A stretch of 64,000 bases of DNA from PXAP01 sp964520585 (GTDB taxonomy: Bacteria; Bacteroidota; Bacteroidia; Bacteroidales; PUMT01). Shown piece after piece: positions 19,373 to 28,821 of the stretch. The notes below the pieces were generated by a model. It made no database searches, had not been told where the DNA came from, and saw only the letters and a list, made by a program, of their open reading frames with translations. How positions within the stretch are numbered: position 1 is the first letter of the stretch; the number at the start of each line of letters is the position of its first letter. Location: contig CAZFOO010000002.1 of assembly GCA_964520585.1 (NCBI GenBank), positions 1 to 64,000 on the forward strand, in the 5' to 3' direction. The position numbers and the translations under genes are program-made.

Positions 19373-20083
19373 TTAATTATAAAGGTTAAGACTGTTTATT
19401 TCATTTTTTCTGTAAATATATACCAGCCCATATTCTTTTGCTTTTTCCCTTCTCAAATCATCAGGAAGATCTTTAAACGATTCTTCAACCTCGTTCCAGA
19501 TTTGTAAAATTATATCATCAGCCTCAGATCTCATATCCGAAATCTTTTCCAGAGTTCTGGCAGTATTTTTTTTCAGGGTTTTCTGATGGTGATGCGCATC
19601 AAGAAAATTTTCATACCGTACCCTTACCAGGGCAATGGTTGGATTGGTAATGGGACTGCATCCATTCATGATCCGTTCTGCTTCTCCCCTGATCAGCTTT
19701 TCGCCCCACTGGATCAACTCTACTTCGCTGTTTAAAGGAGGTGTTCGGTTATCATCAGCGGTCAGGCCATAATGCTTCCTTGTGTCTGGACTCAAATCTC
19801 CCCTTAATATAGCCATATTGACAACCTGAATAAAATGGGATAAATAGATTCTGGCCTTTTTCATAGTAGCTGAATACTGTTTATTTTTCTTCGTCTGCTC
19901 CATATAGGTCTGTTTATATACGTGTATGGCATTCTGATAACTGTCAAGAAAACACTGCAGTCTTTGATTTGATTTTTGTGAAAAGGCAAGTTTAAAAGGG
20001 GGTAATTCCTTACCCTTTGAAAGAGCAGTTTTCAAAGCTTTTAGCCGGGCTTTATCAGTATTGGGAAGGCGTCTGTAAGGCAT
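19373..20083 (-). CDS. Conserved-looking helical protein of unknown function
   Basis: I choose the ATG at 20083, giving 236 residues that begin MPYRRLPNTDKARLKALKTA; the longer frame to 20188 adds 35 residues with no protein-like character. The product is soluble, strongly charged and mostly helical, with long amphipathic stretches (SQKSNQRLQCFLDSYQNAIH; EKISDMRSEADDIILQIWNE). There is no signal peptide, membrane segment, Cys pair or catalytic motif that I can recognise. I believe similar MPYRRLPNT proteins occur as hypothetical proteins in other Bacteroidota, but this is recollection. It is a lone gene between convergent and divergent neighbours. Confidence 0.7.
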   Translation of the reverse strand: MPYRRLPNTDKARLKALKTALSKGKELPPFKLAFSQKSNQRLQCFLDSYQNAIHVYKQTYMEQTKKNKQYSATMKKARIYLSHFIQVVNMAILRGDLSPDTRKHYGLTADDNRTPPLNSEVELIQWGEKLIRGEAERIMNGCSPITNPTIALVRVRYENFLDAHHHQKTLKKNTARTLEKISDMRSEADDIILQIWNEVEESFKDLPDDLRREKAKEYGLVYIYRKNEINSLNLYN

Positions 20084-20457
20084 ATAGCATAAAATTTTGT
20101 TAATATGGCTCCTGGCAATTGGTTCTTGAATGCGAAAATATAATTTATCCGGAAACACGGACAACCATCTGCATAAAATTCCATACAATCATTGTCTGTA
20201 AATTACTATTTTACGGTATCTCTCTTTCATATGTTACATAATTAAAATTATATTAAGCTGCTAATGAGTTAAAAGCAATAATATGTTTCTTCAGGCTCAC
20301 TTTCCGGTTATTTGATAAAACAGAAATTTGGTGTTAATTTAGCACATATAATAGAACGGAATTTATTGAACCTTTGCATATAATCCGCTGATTCGCTGAT
20401 CAGGATCAGGGTTTTAATTGGACTGTTTATATCATAATTAAATAATAGGATATTATT
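20084..20457. other. Intergenic region upstream of the aminopeptidase P gene
   Basis: AT-rich divergent gap. I see no RNA gene, repeat-family copy or clear TAnnTTTG promoter. Confidence 0.5.
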
Positions 20458-21855
20458 ATGTTTAAATCATCAACATATCAGACACGCAGAGACGGGCTAG
20501 TAAAAAATATGGATTCGGGACTAATACTTATGCCCGGCAATGAAGACGTCCCCATGAATTATAGATCAAATACCTATCATTTCAGGCAGGATAGTTCATT
20601 TTTGTACTTTTTTGGCCCTGACCGGCAGGGACTTACTGGATTAATTGATGTAGATGAGGATAAGAGTATATTGTTTGGCGATGATGATGATCTGGATAAC
20701 ATCATCTGGATGGGAAAACGGACTTCTATCCATTCTCTCGGTGAACAGGCAGGTGTGGATGAATGTCTTCCCCTGATTGAACTGGAAAAAGTGTTGAAAG
20801 ACGCATTGAATAAAGGCAGGCCAATACATTACCTCCCCCCGTACAGAAAAGAAAAATTGCTGAAAATCGCAAAATGGCTTGGAACAGATCATTCCGTGGT
20901 AATAGAGCGGGCTTCTGATGAACTTATCAGAAATGTGGTTCACCTAAGATCTGTCAAGTCGCCCGAAGAAGTGGCAGAAATTGAAAAGGCGGTGGATATC
21001 GCCCACGAAATGCATACTGTTGCAATGAAAATGGCCATGCCCGGCACATACGAAAGAGAAATTGCGGGTAGAATTGAGGGGATTTCACTTTCCCATGGTA
21101 ATCCTGTTTCTTATCCGGTCATATTAACCATAAACGGGCAAATTCTCCATAATCATTATCATGGAAACATGCTCAGCAAAGGAAACATAATGGTTACTGA
21201 TGCAGGAAGTGAAACAGATATGCGCTATGCAAGTGATATTACCAGATCAGTACCAGTTGGCGGAAAATTCCTTCCTGAGCAAAAAGATATATATAATATT
21301 GTATTAAAATCCCTGCAGGAATCTGTTAAATCAATAAAGCCTGGAGTTCCGTTCAAAGACATTCATTTGAAAGCGGCAACAATAATTGCCGGCGGATTGA
21401 AAGATCTGGGTCTTATGAAGGGAGATATACGGGAGGCAGTAGATAATGGTGCTCACGCACTTTTCTTTCCTCACGGATTGGGACATATGCTTGGTCTTGA
21501 CGTCCACGATATGGAGGACCTGGGTGAAGACAACGTCGGATATGATGAGGAGATAATCCGTTCCGGGCAGTTTGGCCTTGCATTCCTGCGGCTAGGAAGA
21601 CGCCTGCAGAAAAATTTTGTAGTTACTGTAGAACCGGGTATTTATTTTATCCCCGCTCTCATAGATAAATGGAAATCAGATAACATGTTCAGGGAATTTA
21701 TAAATTATGATAAGCTGGAAGCCTACAGGGATTTTGGAGGAATAAGGATTGAAGATGATGTGCTGGTTACCTCAAATGGCAGCAGGGTTTTGGGCACTCC
21801 GATAGCGCAGACCATAACTGAGATCGAGGAAATAATGAAAAAAGGACGCTCATAG
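20458..21855 (+). CDS. pepP: Aminopeptidase P family Xaa-Pro aminopeptidase
   Basis: 465 residues. An N-terminal creatinase-like (AMP_N) domain with YRSNTYHFRQDSSFLYFFG is followed by an M24 pita-bread domain. Its dinuclear metal ligands are visible: Asp in VTDAGSE, Asp in YASDITRSVPVGG, His in HGLGHMLGLDVHD, Glu in VEPGIYF, and Glu in IRIEDDVLVT. It removes N-terminal residues preceding proline in the cytoplasm. The length and the complete ligand set fit active PepP. It is a single gene with an ATG start. Confidence 0.93.
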   Translation: MFKSSTYQTRRDGLVKNMDSGLILMPGNEDVPMNYRSNTYHFRQDSSFLYFFGPDRQGLTGLIDVDEDKSILFGDDDDLDNIIWMGKRTSIHSLGEQAGVDECLPLIELEKVLKDALNKGRPIHYLPPYRKEKLLKIAKWLGTDHSVVIERASDELIRNVVHLRSVKSPEEVAEIEKAVDIAHEMHTVAMKMAMPGTYEREIAGRIEGISLSHGNPVSYPVILTINGQILHNHYHGNMLSKGNIMVTDAGSETDMRYASDITRSVPVGGKFLPEQKDIYNIVLKSLQESVKSIKPGVPFKDIHLKAATIIAGGLKDLGLMKGDIREAVDNGAHALFFPHGLGHMLGLDVHDMEDLGEDNVGYDEEIIRSGQFGLAFLRLGRRLQKNFVVTVEPGIYFIPALIDKWKSDNMFREFINYDKLEAYRDFGGIRIEDDVLVTSNGSRVLGTPIAQTITEIEEIMKKGRS

Positions 21856-22065
21856 ACGATGTTAGGATGTAAAGATCTGATACATCCTGACAACTTAAAA
21901 AACAGGCTGATAAACAATCATCATTTATTGATCATTGATACTTCCCTGATAGTTTGAAAAATTCCCGATCAGCTTTTCGTGAAGGTATTAAAAGGCTTAC
22001 TCATGGTGACAACAATATTAACACTGTATAACAGGATTAACATTGTACAGCCGGGGAGCGGGATC

Positions 22066-22809
22066 CTATGTTTTAAACCCGGCTTTCAGAAATTCACGGT
22101 TGAGCCTTGCTATATGCGCAAGTGATATGCCCTTGGGGCATTCGGCTTCACAGGCACCGGTATTGGTACAGCTTCCAAATCCCAGTTCGTCCATCTTCGC
22201 TATCATAGAAAGTGCACGCTTGCCGGTTTCTGCTTTTCCCTGGGGAAGAAGAGCAAGCTGCGAAACTTTTGCAGCAACAAAAAGCATGGCCGAAGAATTT
22301 TTACATGCAGCAACACATGCCCCGCAACCTATGCATATGGCTGCATCAAATGCTTCATCGGCATCTTCTTTGGGAACGGGAATGGAATTAGCCTCAGGTG
22401 CAGCACCTGAGTTGACCGAAATGAACCCTCCGGCCTGCATTATCTTATCAAAAGCCTGACGGTCCACGATCAGATCTTTAAGTACCGGAAAAGACTTTGC
22501 CCTCCATGGCTCAACGATTATGGTATCGCCGTCATTAAATCTTGTCATCCGGAGCTCACAGGTGGTTACAAGATCATCCGGGCCGTGGGGCCTTCCGTTA
22601 ATATAAAGAGAGCAGGAACCGCAAATACCTTCACGGCAATCATGTTCAAAGGCCACAGGATCATCGCCGCTTTCAATTAATGTCTTGTTAAGAAAGTCAA
22701 GCATTTCAAGAAATGACATCTCTCCAGAGACGCCGGTTAGAAAATAATCCACAAAATTACCCTGGCTACCGGCGTCCTTTTGTCTCCATATTTTGAGTTT
22801 AATATCCAT
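22066..22809 (-). CDS. sdhB: Succinate dehydrogenase/fumarate reductase iron-sulfur subunit
   Basis: 247 residues from the ATG at 22809 (an in-frame TTG lies 9 bases further upstream). The plant-type 2Fe-2S motif CREGICGSCSLYINGR and a later Cys (TTCELRM) are followed by CIGCGACVAACKNS and CTNTGACEAECPKGISL for the other two clusters. The subunit carries electrons between the SdhA flavin and the membrane haem/quinone subunit at the cytoplasmic side of the inner membrane. The order sdhC-sdhA-sdhB on the minus strand is normal for B-type enzymes. The 421-base gap from sdhA, filled with a tandem repeat, is not. Confidence 0.95.
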   Translation of the reverse strand: MDIKLKIWRQKDAGSQGNFVDYFLTGVSGEMSFLEMLDFLNKTLIESGDDPVAFEHDCREGICGSCSLYINGRPHGPDDLVTTCELRMTRFNDGDTIIVEPWRAKSFPVLKDLIVDRQAFDKIMQAGGFISVNSGAAPEANSIPVPKEDADEAFDAAICIGCGACVAACKNSSAMLFVAAKVSQLALLPQGKAETGKRALSMIAKMDELGFGSCTNTGACEAECPKGISLAHIARLNREFLKAGFKT

Positions 22810-22830
22810 ATTGATCAAATTATTTATTAC

Positions 22831-23035
22831 CCCTTTCCAGTTTTATATTAATGTATTTAAAATTTAAGTCTCTTCCTGTTATTATATTATCTCTATCCTT
22901 AATCTCCAACCTCTTCCCGCAATTGCATTGTCTATATCTTAAAACCTTAACTTTCCCCTGCTACTGAATTACCTATATCTTTATATCCCAGTCTTTTCAT
23001 GTTATGTAAAACTATTAGTTCCCTGCTCCGTTAAT
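22831..23035. repeat. Diverged ~40-base tandem array between sdhA and sdhB
   Basis: About four to five imperfect units can be aligned: 22831-22868, 22869-22910, 22911-22951, 22952-22993, and a weaker unit to about 23035. The plus-strand shared pattern is CTCTTCCtG...ATTAtCTATATC followed by an A/T-rich stretch and CC. There is no open frame or clear promoter within it. It lies inside what should be one transcript. Confidence 0.6.
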
Positions 23036-23230
23036 TTAGTATGCATAGTGTCTGAAAGATTTCAATCAATTTAATTATTAAGCTGAATATTCTGTTAGCC
23101 TCATTAATTCATAAATATTCGCATCATTATGAAATTAAGCAACCTGTTATCTTAGTGGTGAAAAATAATTTGTTTCAAAGGTTAAATGGCTCAAGTATAT
23201 TTCTAAGTTTATGAATTAATCAAGTCAGGA

Positions 23231-25150
23231 CTATTTATAGCTTCTCTCCTGCATTTCAACATTCTCAAATATCAGCTCTTCTTTATGAAGTTTGTGATCC
23301 TTTCCACTTTCCGTATATTCCCAGGCGGCAACATAAGAATATTCACTGTCTATCCTTTGTGCCTCGCCATCGGGCGTCTGACTTTCTTCCCTGAAGTGGG
23401 CACCACATGATTCCTCTCTGGTAAGAGCATCCTGGCACATCAAATGACCTAAATCAAAGTAATCGGCCACCTTAACAGCTTTTTCCAGTTCCTGGTTCAG
23501 TTCATCAGAGCGGCCGGGGATTCTGACATCTTTCCAGAATTCCTGTTTAAGCTCTTCAATCATATCAATAGCTTTCTTCAATCCCGTTTCATTCCTCACC
23601 ATTCCGCAATGATCCCACATGATCTTCCCCAGACGGCGGTGAAACGAACTGACAGACTGGGTACCATTAACTGCCATCAGACTGCGTATTTTCTCGACGG
23701 AATCTTTTTCTGCCTGTTCAAATTCCGCAATATCTGTAGATATTCGTGGGGTTTTTATCTCATCGGCAAGATAATTTCCAATGGTAACAGGTAATATAAA
23801 ATACCCATCCCCCGCACATTGCATAAGCGAACCCGCTCCCAGCCTGTTAGCGCCGTGGTCAGAAAAATTGGATTCGCCAATGGAGAAAAGACCGGTTACC
23901 GTGGTCATTAAATTATAATCAACCCATAACCCACCCATGGTATAATGTCCGGCAGGATAGATCCGCATGGGCTCTTTTAATGGATTAATCCCCGTGATCT
24001 TTTCATACATTTCGAAAAGGTTGCCGTATTTGGTTTCTATAGCTTTTTCTCCATGCTTCTCTATCGCACGGCCAAAGTCAAGATAAACGGATAATCCGTT
24101 ATCACCCGCACCAAACCCGGCATCACAGCGTTCTTTTGCAGCCCGAGAAGCAACATCCCGGGGAACAAGATTACCGAATGCCGGATAACGCCGTTCAAGG
24201 TAATAATCCCGTTCATCCTCCTTTATCTCATTAGGATGCCTTTTATCTCCCTTAATCTTCGATACCCATATCCGCCCATCATTGCGCAGTGATTCCGACA
24301 TGAGGGTCAACTTCGCCTGGTAATCATTAAGCTGGGGAATGCTGGTGGGATGAATCTGCACGAAGCTGGGATTGGAAAACAATGCTCCTTTTTTATGGGC
24401 AGCCCAGGCAGCAGTTGCATTGGAGCCTACTGCCAGGGTGGAAAGATAATATATGGTTCCGTATCCGCCACTGGCAAGCACCACCGCATGTGCTGAATGG
24501 CGTTCAATATCTCCTGTCAGAAGATTCCTTGTCACTATACCCCTGGCTTTCCCGTCAACAATCACCAGGTCAAGCATATCACGCCTGCTGTACATAGTCA
24601 CCTTTCCTTTGGCGATTTGCCTGGTTAACCCACTGTAGGCACCAAGCAGACATTGTTGCCCGGTTTGACCCTTGGCATAAAAGGTTCGTGAAACCTGTAC
24701 TCCTCCAAAAGACCGGTTGTCAAGATATCCGCTGTATTCTCTTGCAAAGGGGACTCCGGCGGCAACCAGCTGGTCGATGGACTGATTGCTGACTTCGGCA
24801 GCCCGGTATACGTTTGCTTCCCGGGCACGGTAATCTCCCCCCTTAATTATGTCTTTAAATAACCGGAAAACGCTGTCGCCGTCATTTTTATAATTCTTGG
24901 CTGCGTTCATCCCTCCCTGGGCAGCTACAGAGTGGGCCCGTCGTGGTGAATCCTGAAAACAAAAAGCTTTTACGTTATATCCCAGTTCTGCCAGTGTAGA
25001 CGCAGCAGATGCCCCGGAAAGTCCGGTACCAACAACTATTATATCCAGTTTGGTCTTATTGGCGGGATTGACCAGTTTTACACTGTTCTTATGATTGCTC
25101 CACTTATCTGCCAGAGGACCATCTGGTATCTTTGCCTGTAATTTACTCAT
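23231..25150 (-). CDS. sdhA: Succinate dehydrogenase/fumarate reductase flavoprotein subunit
   Basis: 639 residues, the length of B-type SdhA/FrdA. The N-terminal Rossmann motif VVGTGLSGASAASTLAELGY binds FAD, and HSVAAQGGMNAAK contains the His that attaches FAD covalently in this family. HPTSIPQL and a catalytic Arg region (LVPRDVASRA) and the C-terminal GESNFSDHGANRLGAGSLMQ are also present. It oxidises succinate to fumarate, or the reverse under reducing conditions. It starts at ATG 45 bases after sdhC. Confidence 0.96.
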   Translation of the reverse strand: MSKLQAKIPDGPLADKWSNHKNSVKLVNPANKTKLDIIVVGTGLSGASAASTLAELGYNVKAFCFQDSPRRAHSVAAQGGMNAAKNYKNDGDSVFRLFKDIIKGGDYRAREANVYRAAEVSNQSIDQLVAAGVPFAREYSGYLDNRSFGGVQVSRTFYAKGQTGQQCLLGAYSGLTRQIAKGKVTMYSRRDMLDLVIVDGKARGIVTRNLLTGDIERHSAHAVVLASGGYGTIYYLSTLAVGSNATAAWAAHKKGALFSNPSFVQIHPTSIPQLNDYQAKLTLMSESLRNDGRIWVSKIKGDKRHPNEIKEDERDYYLERRYPAFGNLVPRDVASRAAKERCDAGFGAGDNGLSVYLDFGRAIEKHGEKAIETKYGNLFEMYEKITGINPLKEPMRIYPAGHYTMGGLWVDYNLMTTVTGLFSIGESNFSDHGANRLGAGSLMQCAGDGYFILPVTIGNYLADEIKTPRISTDIAEFEQAEKDSVEKIRSLMAVNGTQSVSSFHRRLGKIMWDHCGMVRNETGLKKAIDMIEELKQEFWKDVRIPGRSDELNQELEKAVKVADYFDLGHLMCQDALTREESCGAHFREESQTPDGEAQRIDSEYSYVAAWEYTESGKDHKLHKEELIFENVEMQERSYK

Positions 25151-25195
25151 ATTATTTCTGATTGATTAAATGATTACACTGCAGTTGATTGCGGT

Positions 25196-25876
25196 TCAGA
25201 TCATGCCCCTGAAATAGTTCACAAGGAAATAAACCGGAATTATAGAAAAACCCGCAGCTATAATAACAGAATATATCATACCTATAATATTCAGCCGCCG
25301 GCTCCATATCCGGTTACTCAGGCCAAGGGTCTGAAAAGCCGATTGAAAGCCGTGTAAAAGATGAAAGCCGAGGGTGACTGCACCGGCAACATATATTAAT
25401 ACATACCACCAGATAGTAAATTTGCTTGCCACAAGCGAATATGCATCCTGAACCATTACCCCTCCATATTCAATATACTCCATTTCTCCAAACTGCATTT
25501 GGATCCAGAAATTGGAAAGATGTAATACAAGGAAAATTAAAATAAGACTACCCAGTACAAACATATTACGGGAAGGCCAGCTGCTTGTTTTACTCTGATC
25601 AACCTTTGCAAATTTCGTTGGACGGGTATCCTGATTGGTAAATGTAAGATAGGCTGAATAAATGATATGTAATAGAAAACCTACGGCAAGCATCGGCTCC
25701 ATGAAGCTAATTACATAGTCGGTGGCCATGAAGTGTGCAACAAGGTTATAGGAATCCTTACCGGAGAGTAAAAACAAGTTCACCGTAAGATGGACAGCCA
25801 GAAATGAGATCAGAAATAATCCCGAAATGCTGACCAGGAATTTTTTGCCAATTGAAGCTTTTAAGAAACTGCTCAT
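25196..25876 (-). CDS. sdhC: Succinate dehydrogenase cytochrome b subunit (B-type)
   Basis: 226 residues with five predicted membrane helices and conserved His residues (AVHLTVNL, FLLHIIYSAYL, LVLHLSNFW, FHLLHGFQSAF) that fit di-haem ligation in the Bacteroidota/Wolinella-like single membrane anchor. It binds quinone and anchors SdhAB. It is the first gene of sdhCAB. The divergent upstream region to the hydrolase is 415 bases. Confidence 0.94.
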   Translation of the reverse strand: MSSFLKASIGKKFLVSISGLFLISFLAVHLTVNLFLLSGKDSYNLVAHFMATDYVISFMEPMLAVGFLLHIIYSAYLTFTNQDTRPTKFAKVDQSKTSSWPSRNMFVLGSLILIFLVLHLSNFWIQMQFGEMEYIEYGGVMVQDAYSLVASKFTIWWYVLIYVAGAVTLGFHLLHGFQSAFQTLGLSNRIWSRRLNIIGMIYSVIIAAGFSIIPVYFLVNYFRGMI

Positions 25877-26291
25877 AAAATTGTGATTAATACTGTTAAT
25901 GAAATCCTAATGAGACAAAGTTCATAATGAATAATGAAAATCTGTTATGTAAAATAATTATGAACACTAAAGGTTATATTACAACAATAATTGATCTAAG
26001 ATTAACAAATCATGGTTGTTCCATATGTCAGGTAAACTAAATTGATCCAGCTGCAAGATACAAAAAATCAATTATCTGTATTTTAAAAAAACTACCCCAA
26101 TGATGACGATTACAAAACATGATTCAGAATTCTTGTAAATAATATAGACATATCAATAATTCCTTATATGCAAATATATTGGCTTCAATGAATATTTTCA
26201 ATGATATTATGCCGGATTAAGATAATTTATATCTATTCCATTTTGTATCTTTTATTAAATTTGCATTATATGTAAAATCAATAGTATACTA
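25877..26291. other. Divergent intergenic region sdhC / alpha-beta hydrolase
   Basis: AT-rich 415 bases. A perfect -7 box for the hydrolase lies at 26256-26263. I see no copy of the hairpin repeat and no RNA gene. Confidence 0.5.
26256..26263 (+). promoter_or_regulatory. Bacteroidota -7 box upstream of the alpha/beta hydrolase
   Basis: TAAATTTG matches TAnnTTTG exactly and lies 28 bases before the ATG. The -33 TTG is not evident at the usual spacing. Confidence 0.4.
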
Positions 26292-27089
26292 ATGATTAAG
26301 AAAATACCCTTTGACAACACTGAGATAAGGTTTTCCGATACCGGCCAGGGCATCGCTCTGGTACTTCTTCACGGATACCTGGAATCATTGGAAATATGGG
26401 ATAACTTCGTGAAAAAACTTCCAGATGATATAAGGATCATATGTCCCGATCTGCCGGGGCACGGGAAATCCGGAATATTAGGGGAAGTTCATACCATGGA
26501 AATGCTGGCGGAAAGCGTCATTGCCGTTCTTGATCATTGCCAGATTGATAAATGTTTCATTGCCGGACATTCCATGGGGGGATATAGCGGACTGGCATTG
26601 CTTGACAATTATCCTGAAAGACTACGTGGAATTTGCCTGTTTCACTCACATCCCTTTCCCGACACAAAACGAACCATGAATAACCGTTGCCGTGAAATGG
26701 TACTGGTTAACCAGGGTAAAAAGGAACTGATTTCAATGATTAACATTCCCAGAGCTTTCTCAAAGGAAAACCTGGGTGATCTTAAACATGAAATAATACG
26801 TGCCACAAAAATTGCAATATCTAACCCGGATGAAGGTATTAATGCATGCCTGCTGGGTATGATGGAACGGCCTTCCAGGGAAGAAGTGCTAAGAGAAACG
26901 GATATCCCCGTACTGGTAATAGCAGGTAAACATGATAACTACATCCCTTTTGATGAGGTTGCAAAAAAAATACCACTTCCCGGAAAGTCGAAGTTTGTTA
27001 CACTTGAAAATTCTGGGCACATAGGTTTTATTGAAGAACCTGAAGAATCTGCAAAAGCAATTTACAGCTTTATCAAATCCACAATATAA
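26292..27089 (+). CDS. Alpha/beta hydrolase
   Basis: 265 residues. The oxyanion-side motif LLHGYLES, the nucleophile elbow AGHSMGGYSGL (Ser near residue 96), an acid in the region VIAGKHDNYIPFD and the catalytic His in ENSGHIGFIEEP make a complete triad. There is no signal peptide, so it is cytoplasmic. The substrate is unknown; MenH-like, esterase and lipase-like relatives all share this layout. It is a lone gene between sdhC and fumC. Confidence 0.85.
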   Translation: MIKKIPFDNTEIRFSDTGQGIALVLLHGYLESLEIWDNFVKKLPDDIRIICPDLPGHGKSGILGEVHTMEMLAESVIAVLDHCQIDKCFIAGHSMGGYSGLALLDNYPERLRGICLFHSHPFPDTKRTMNNRCREMVLVNQGKKELISMINIPRAFSKENLGDLKHEIIRATKIAISNPDEGINACLLGMMERPSREEVLRETDIPVLVIAGKHDNYIPFDEVAKKIPLPGKSKFVTLENSGHIGFIEEPEESAKAIYSFIKSTI

Positions 27090-27202
27090 ATTTCTCCTCT
27101 GATCCAACTAAGATCAAATAGCAATGATTTGCCGGAGACTTTGACCAAAAACGCGCATTGTCATAATATCCCGGGAAGCGACTAATTACCAGAAAATTAT
27201 AT

Positions 27203-28582
27203 TCAAATCATCTTCCCCGGATCAACCCATGCACTGAATTGTTCATTTGTAACCAATCCCAGTCCAATTGCAGCCTCACGAAGAGTGATCTTTTCTGAAT
27301 GCGCTTTTTTAGCAATCTTTGCTGAATTCTCGTAGCCTATGTGAGTATTGAGAGCCGTAACCAGCATAAGCGAATTTTCCAGGTTTCTTTCTATTACAGC
27401 ATAATCCGGCTCAATTCCTACGGCACAGTTATCATTAAAAGAAATGCAGGCATCACCCAGTAATTGTGCAGAATTTAAAAGATTATCAATCATCACCGGT
27501 TTAAAAGTATTAAGCTGAAAATGTCCCTGCATGCCACCGGTAGTTATTGCCAGGTCATTCCCGATCACCTGCGTACATACCATACTGAGTGCCTCAATTT
27601 GTGTCGGATTGACCTTACCAGGCATAATTGATGATCCGGGCTCGTTGGCTGGCAGGATTAGCTCCCCAATGCCGGAACGCGGACCGGATGCCAGTGCCCT
27701 AAGGTCATTTACTATCTTCATCAGACTTACCGACAAGACCTTAAGTGATCCAGAGACTTTTACAACCGCATCATTTGCCGATAAGGACTCAAATTTATTT
27801 AGTGCGCTTACAAAGGGATAGCCGGTAAGTTCGGCAATTTTAACGGCAACCAGATCAGCATATCCTTTGGGGGAATTTATCCCCGTGCCAACCGCTGTGC
27901 CGCCAAGTGCAAGCTCGCAGAGATGAGGCAAGGAGGTTCTGAGATTCTTTAACCCGTGATCTATCTGGGAAACATACCCGGAGAATTCCTGTCCAAGTGT
28001 CAGGGGAGTTGCATCCATCCAATGAGTACGACCGATCTTTACAATATCGTTAAAGTCAGCGGACTTCGTAACAAAAGTATTTCTTAACTTTTCAATTCCG
28101 GGTATGGTTACCTCTGCAATCATTTTATAGGCAGCAATATTCATCGCGGTGGGAAAAGTGTCGTTCGATGACTGGGACTTATTTACATCGTCATTGGGAT
28201 GAATGAAAGGTGTCCCTTCTCCGAGCTTGTTGCCTGCCAGTACATGAGCCCGGTTTGATATCACCTCATTGACATTCATGTTCGTCTGTGTTCCCGAACC
28301 TGTTTGCCACACAACAAGCGGAAATTGATCATCAAGCTTGCCTTCGGTAATCTCATCGCAGACTTTTGAGATAATCGCGGCCTTTTCATCGGAAAGCGCA
28401 CCCAACTCATAATTGGTAAGAGCCGCTGCTTTTTTAAGAATAGCGAAGGCCCTGATTATTTCAACAGGCATCTTCCTGTTGCCAATCTTAAAATTATTCA
28501 GTGACCTCTGGGTCTGTGGACCCCAGTACTTATCTTCCGGCACCTCAACGGGCCCCATAGTGTCGTGTTCGATTCTATACAT
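27203..28582 (-). CDS. fumC: Fumarate hydratase class II
   Basis: 459 residues from the ATG at 28582 (MYRIEHDTMGPVEVPEDKYW), which is where the FumC family begins; a longer frame to 28783 adds 67 residues without family similarity. Signatures include SGTQTNMNVNEVISNRA, SSNDTFPTAMNIA, GRTHWMDATPLTLGQEFSGY and GSSIMPGKVNPTQ. It converts fumarate to malate, the step after succinate dehydrogenase, whose genes lie just upstream. It is a single-gene unit. Confidence 0.96.
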   Translation of the reverse strand: MYRIEHDTMGPVEVPEDKYWGPQTQRSLNNFKIGNRKMPVEIIRAFAILKKAAALTNYELGALSDEKAAIISKVCDEITEGKLDDQFPLVVWQTGSGTQTNMNVNEVISNRAHVLAGNKLGEGTPFIHPNDDVNKSQSSNDTFPTAMNIAAYKMIAEVTIPGIEKLRNTFVTKSADFNDIVKIGRTHWMDATPLTLGQEFSGYVSQIDHGLKNLRTSLPHLCELALGGTAVGTGINSPKGYADLVAVKIAELTGYPFVSALNKFESLSANDAVVKVSGSLKVLSVSLMKIVNDLRALASGPRSGIGELILPANEPGSSIMPGKVNPTQIEALSMVCTQVIGNDLAITTGGMQGHFQLNTFKPVMIDNLLNSAQLLGDACISFNDNCAVGIEPDYAVIERNLENSLMLVTALNTHIGYENSAKIAKKAHSEKITLREAAIGLGLVTNEQFSAWVDPGKMI

Positions 28583-28821
28583 AAAACTCAAATTTTTATT
28601 ACCGTAATAACAATAAATATTATGTTTTGGTTTTATTCTCTGTGTTAAATCCGGATGAAACATACAAAAAAAATCTCTAAAATCGGACCATCCGGTACCA
28701 GCCGGGATCACTTCAACCCAATAATTTATTCGCACCGCGAATGCCTGAATACACAATTGCCTTTGAAACACTGTAACCGACACATGACTTTGCGCTAAAA
28801 GGAGAAAAATGTGCCCACCTG

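Noticed and set aside
28583..28783. 67-residue N-terminal extension of FumC
   Set aside because: The family begins at the ATG at 28582; the extension has no recognisable similarity and lies in the upstream region.
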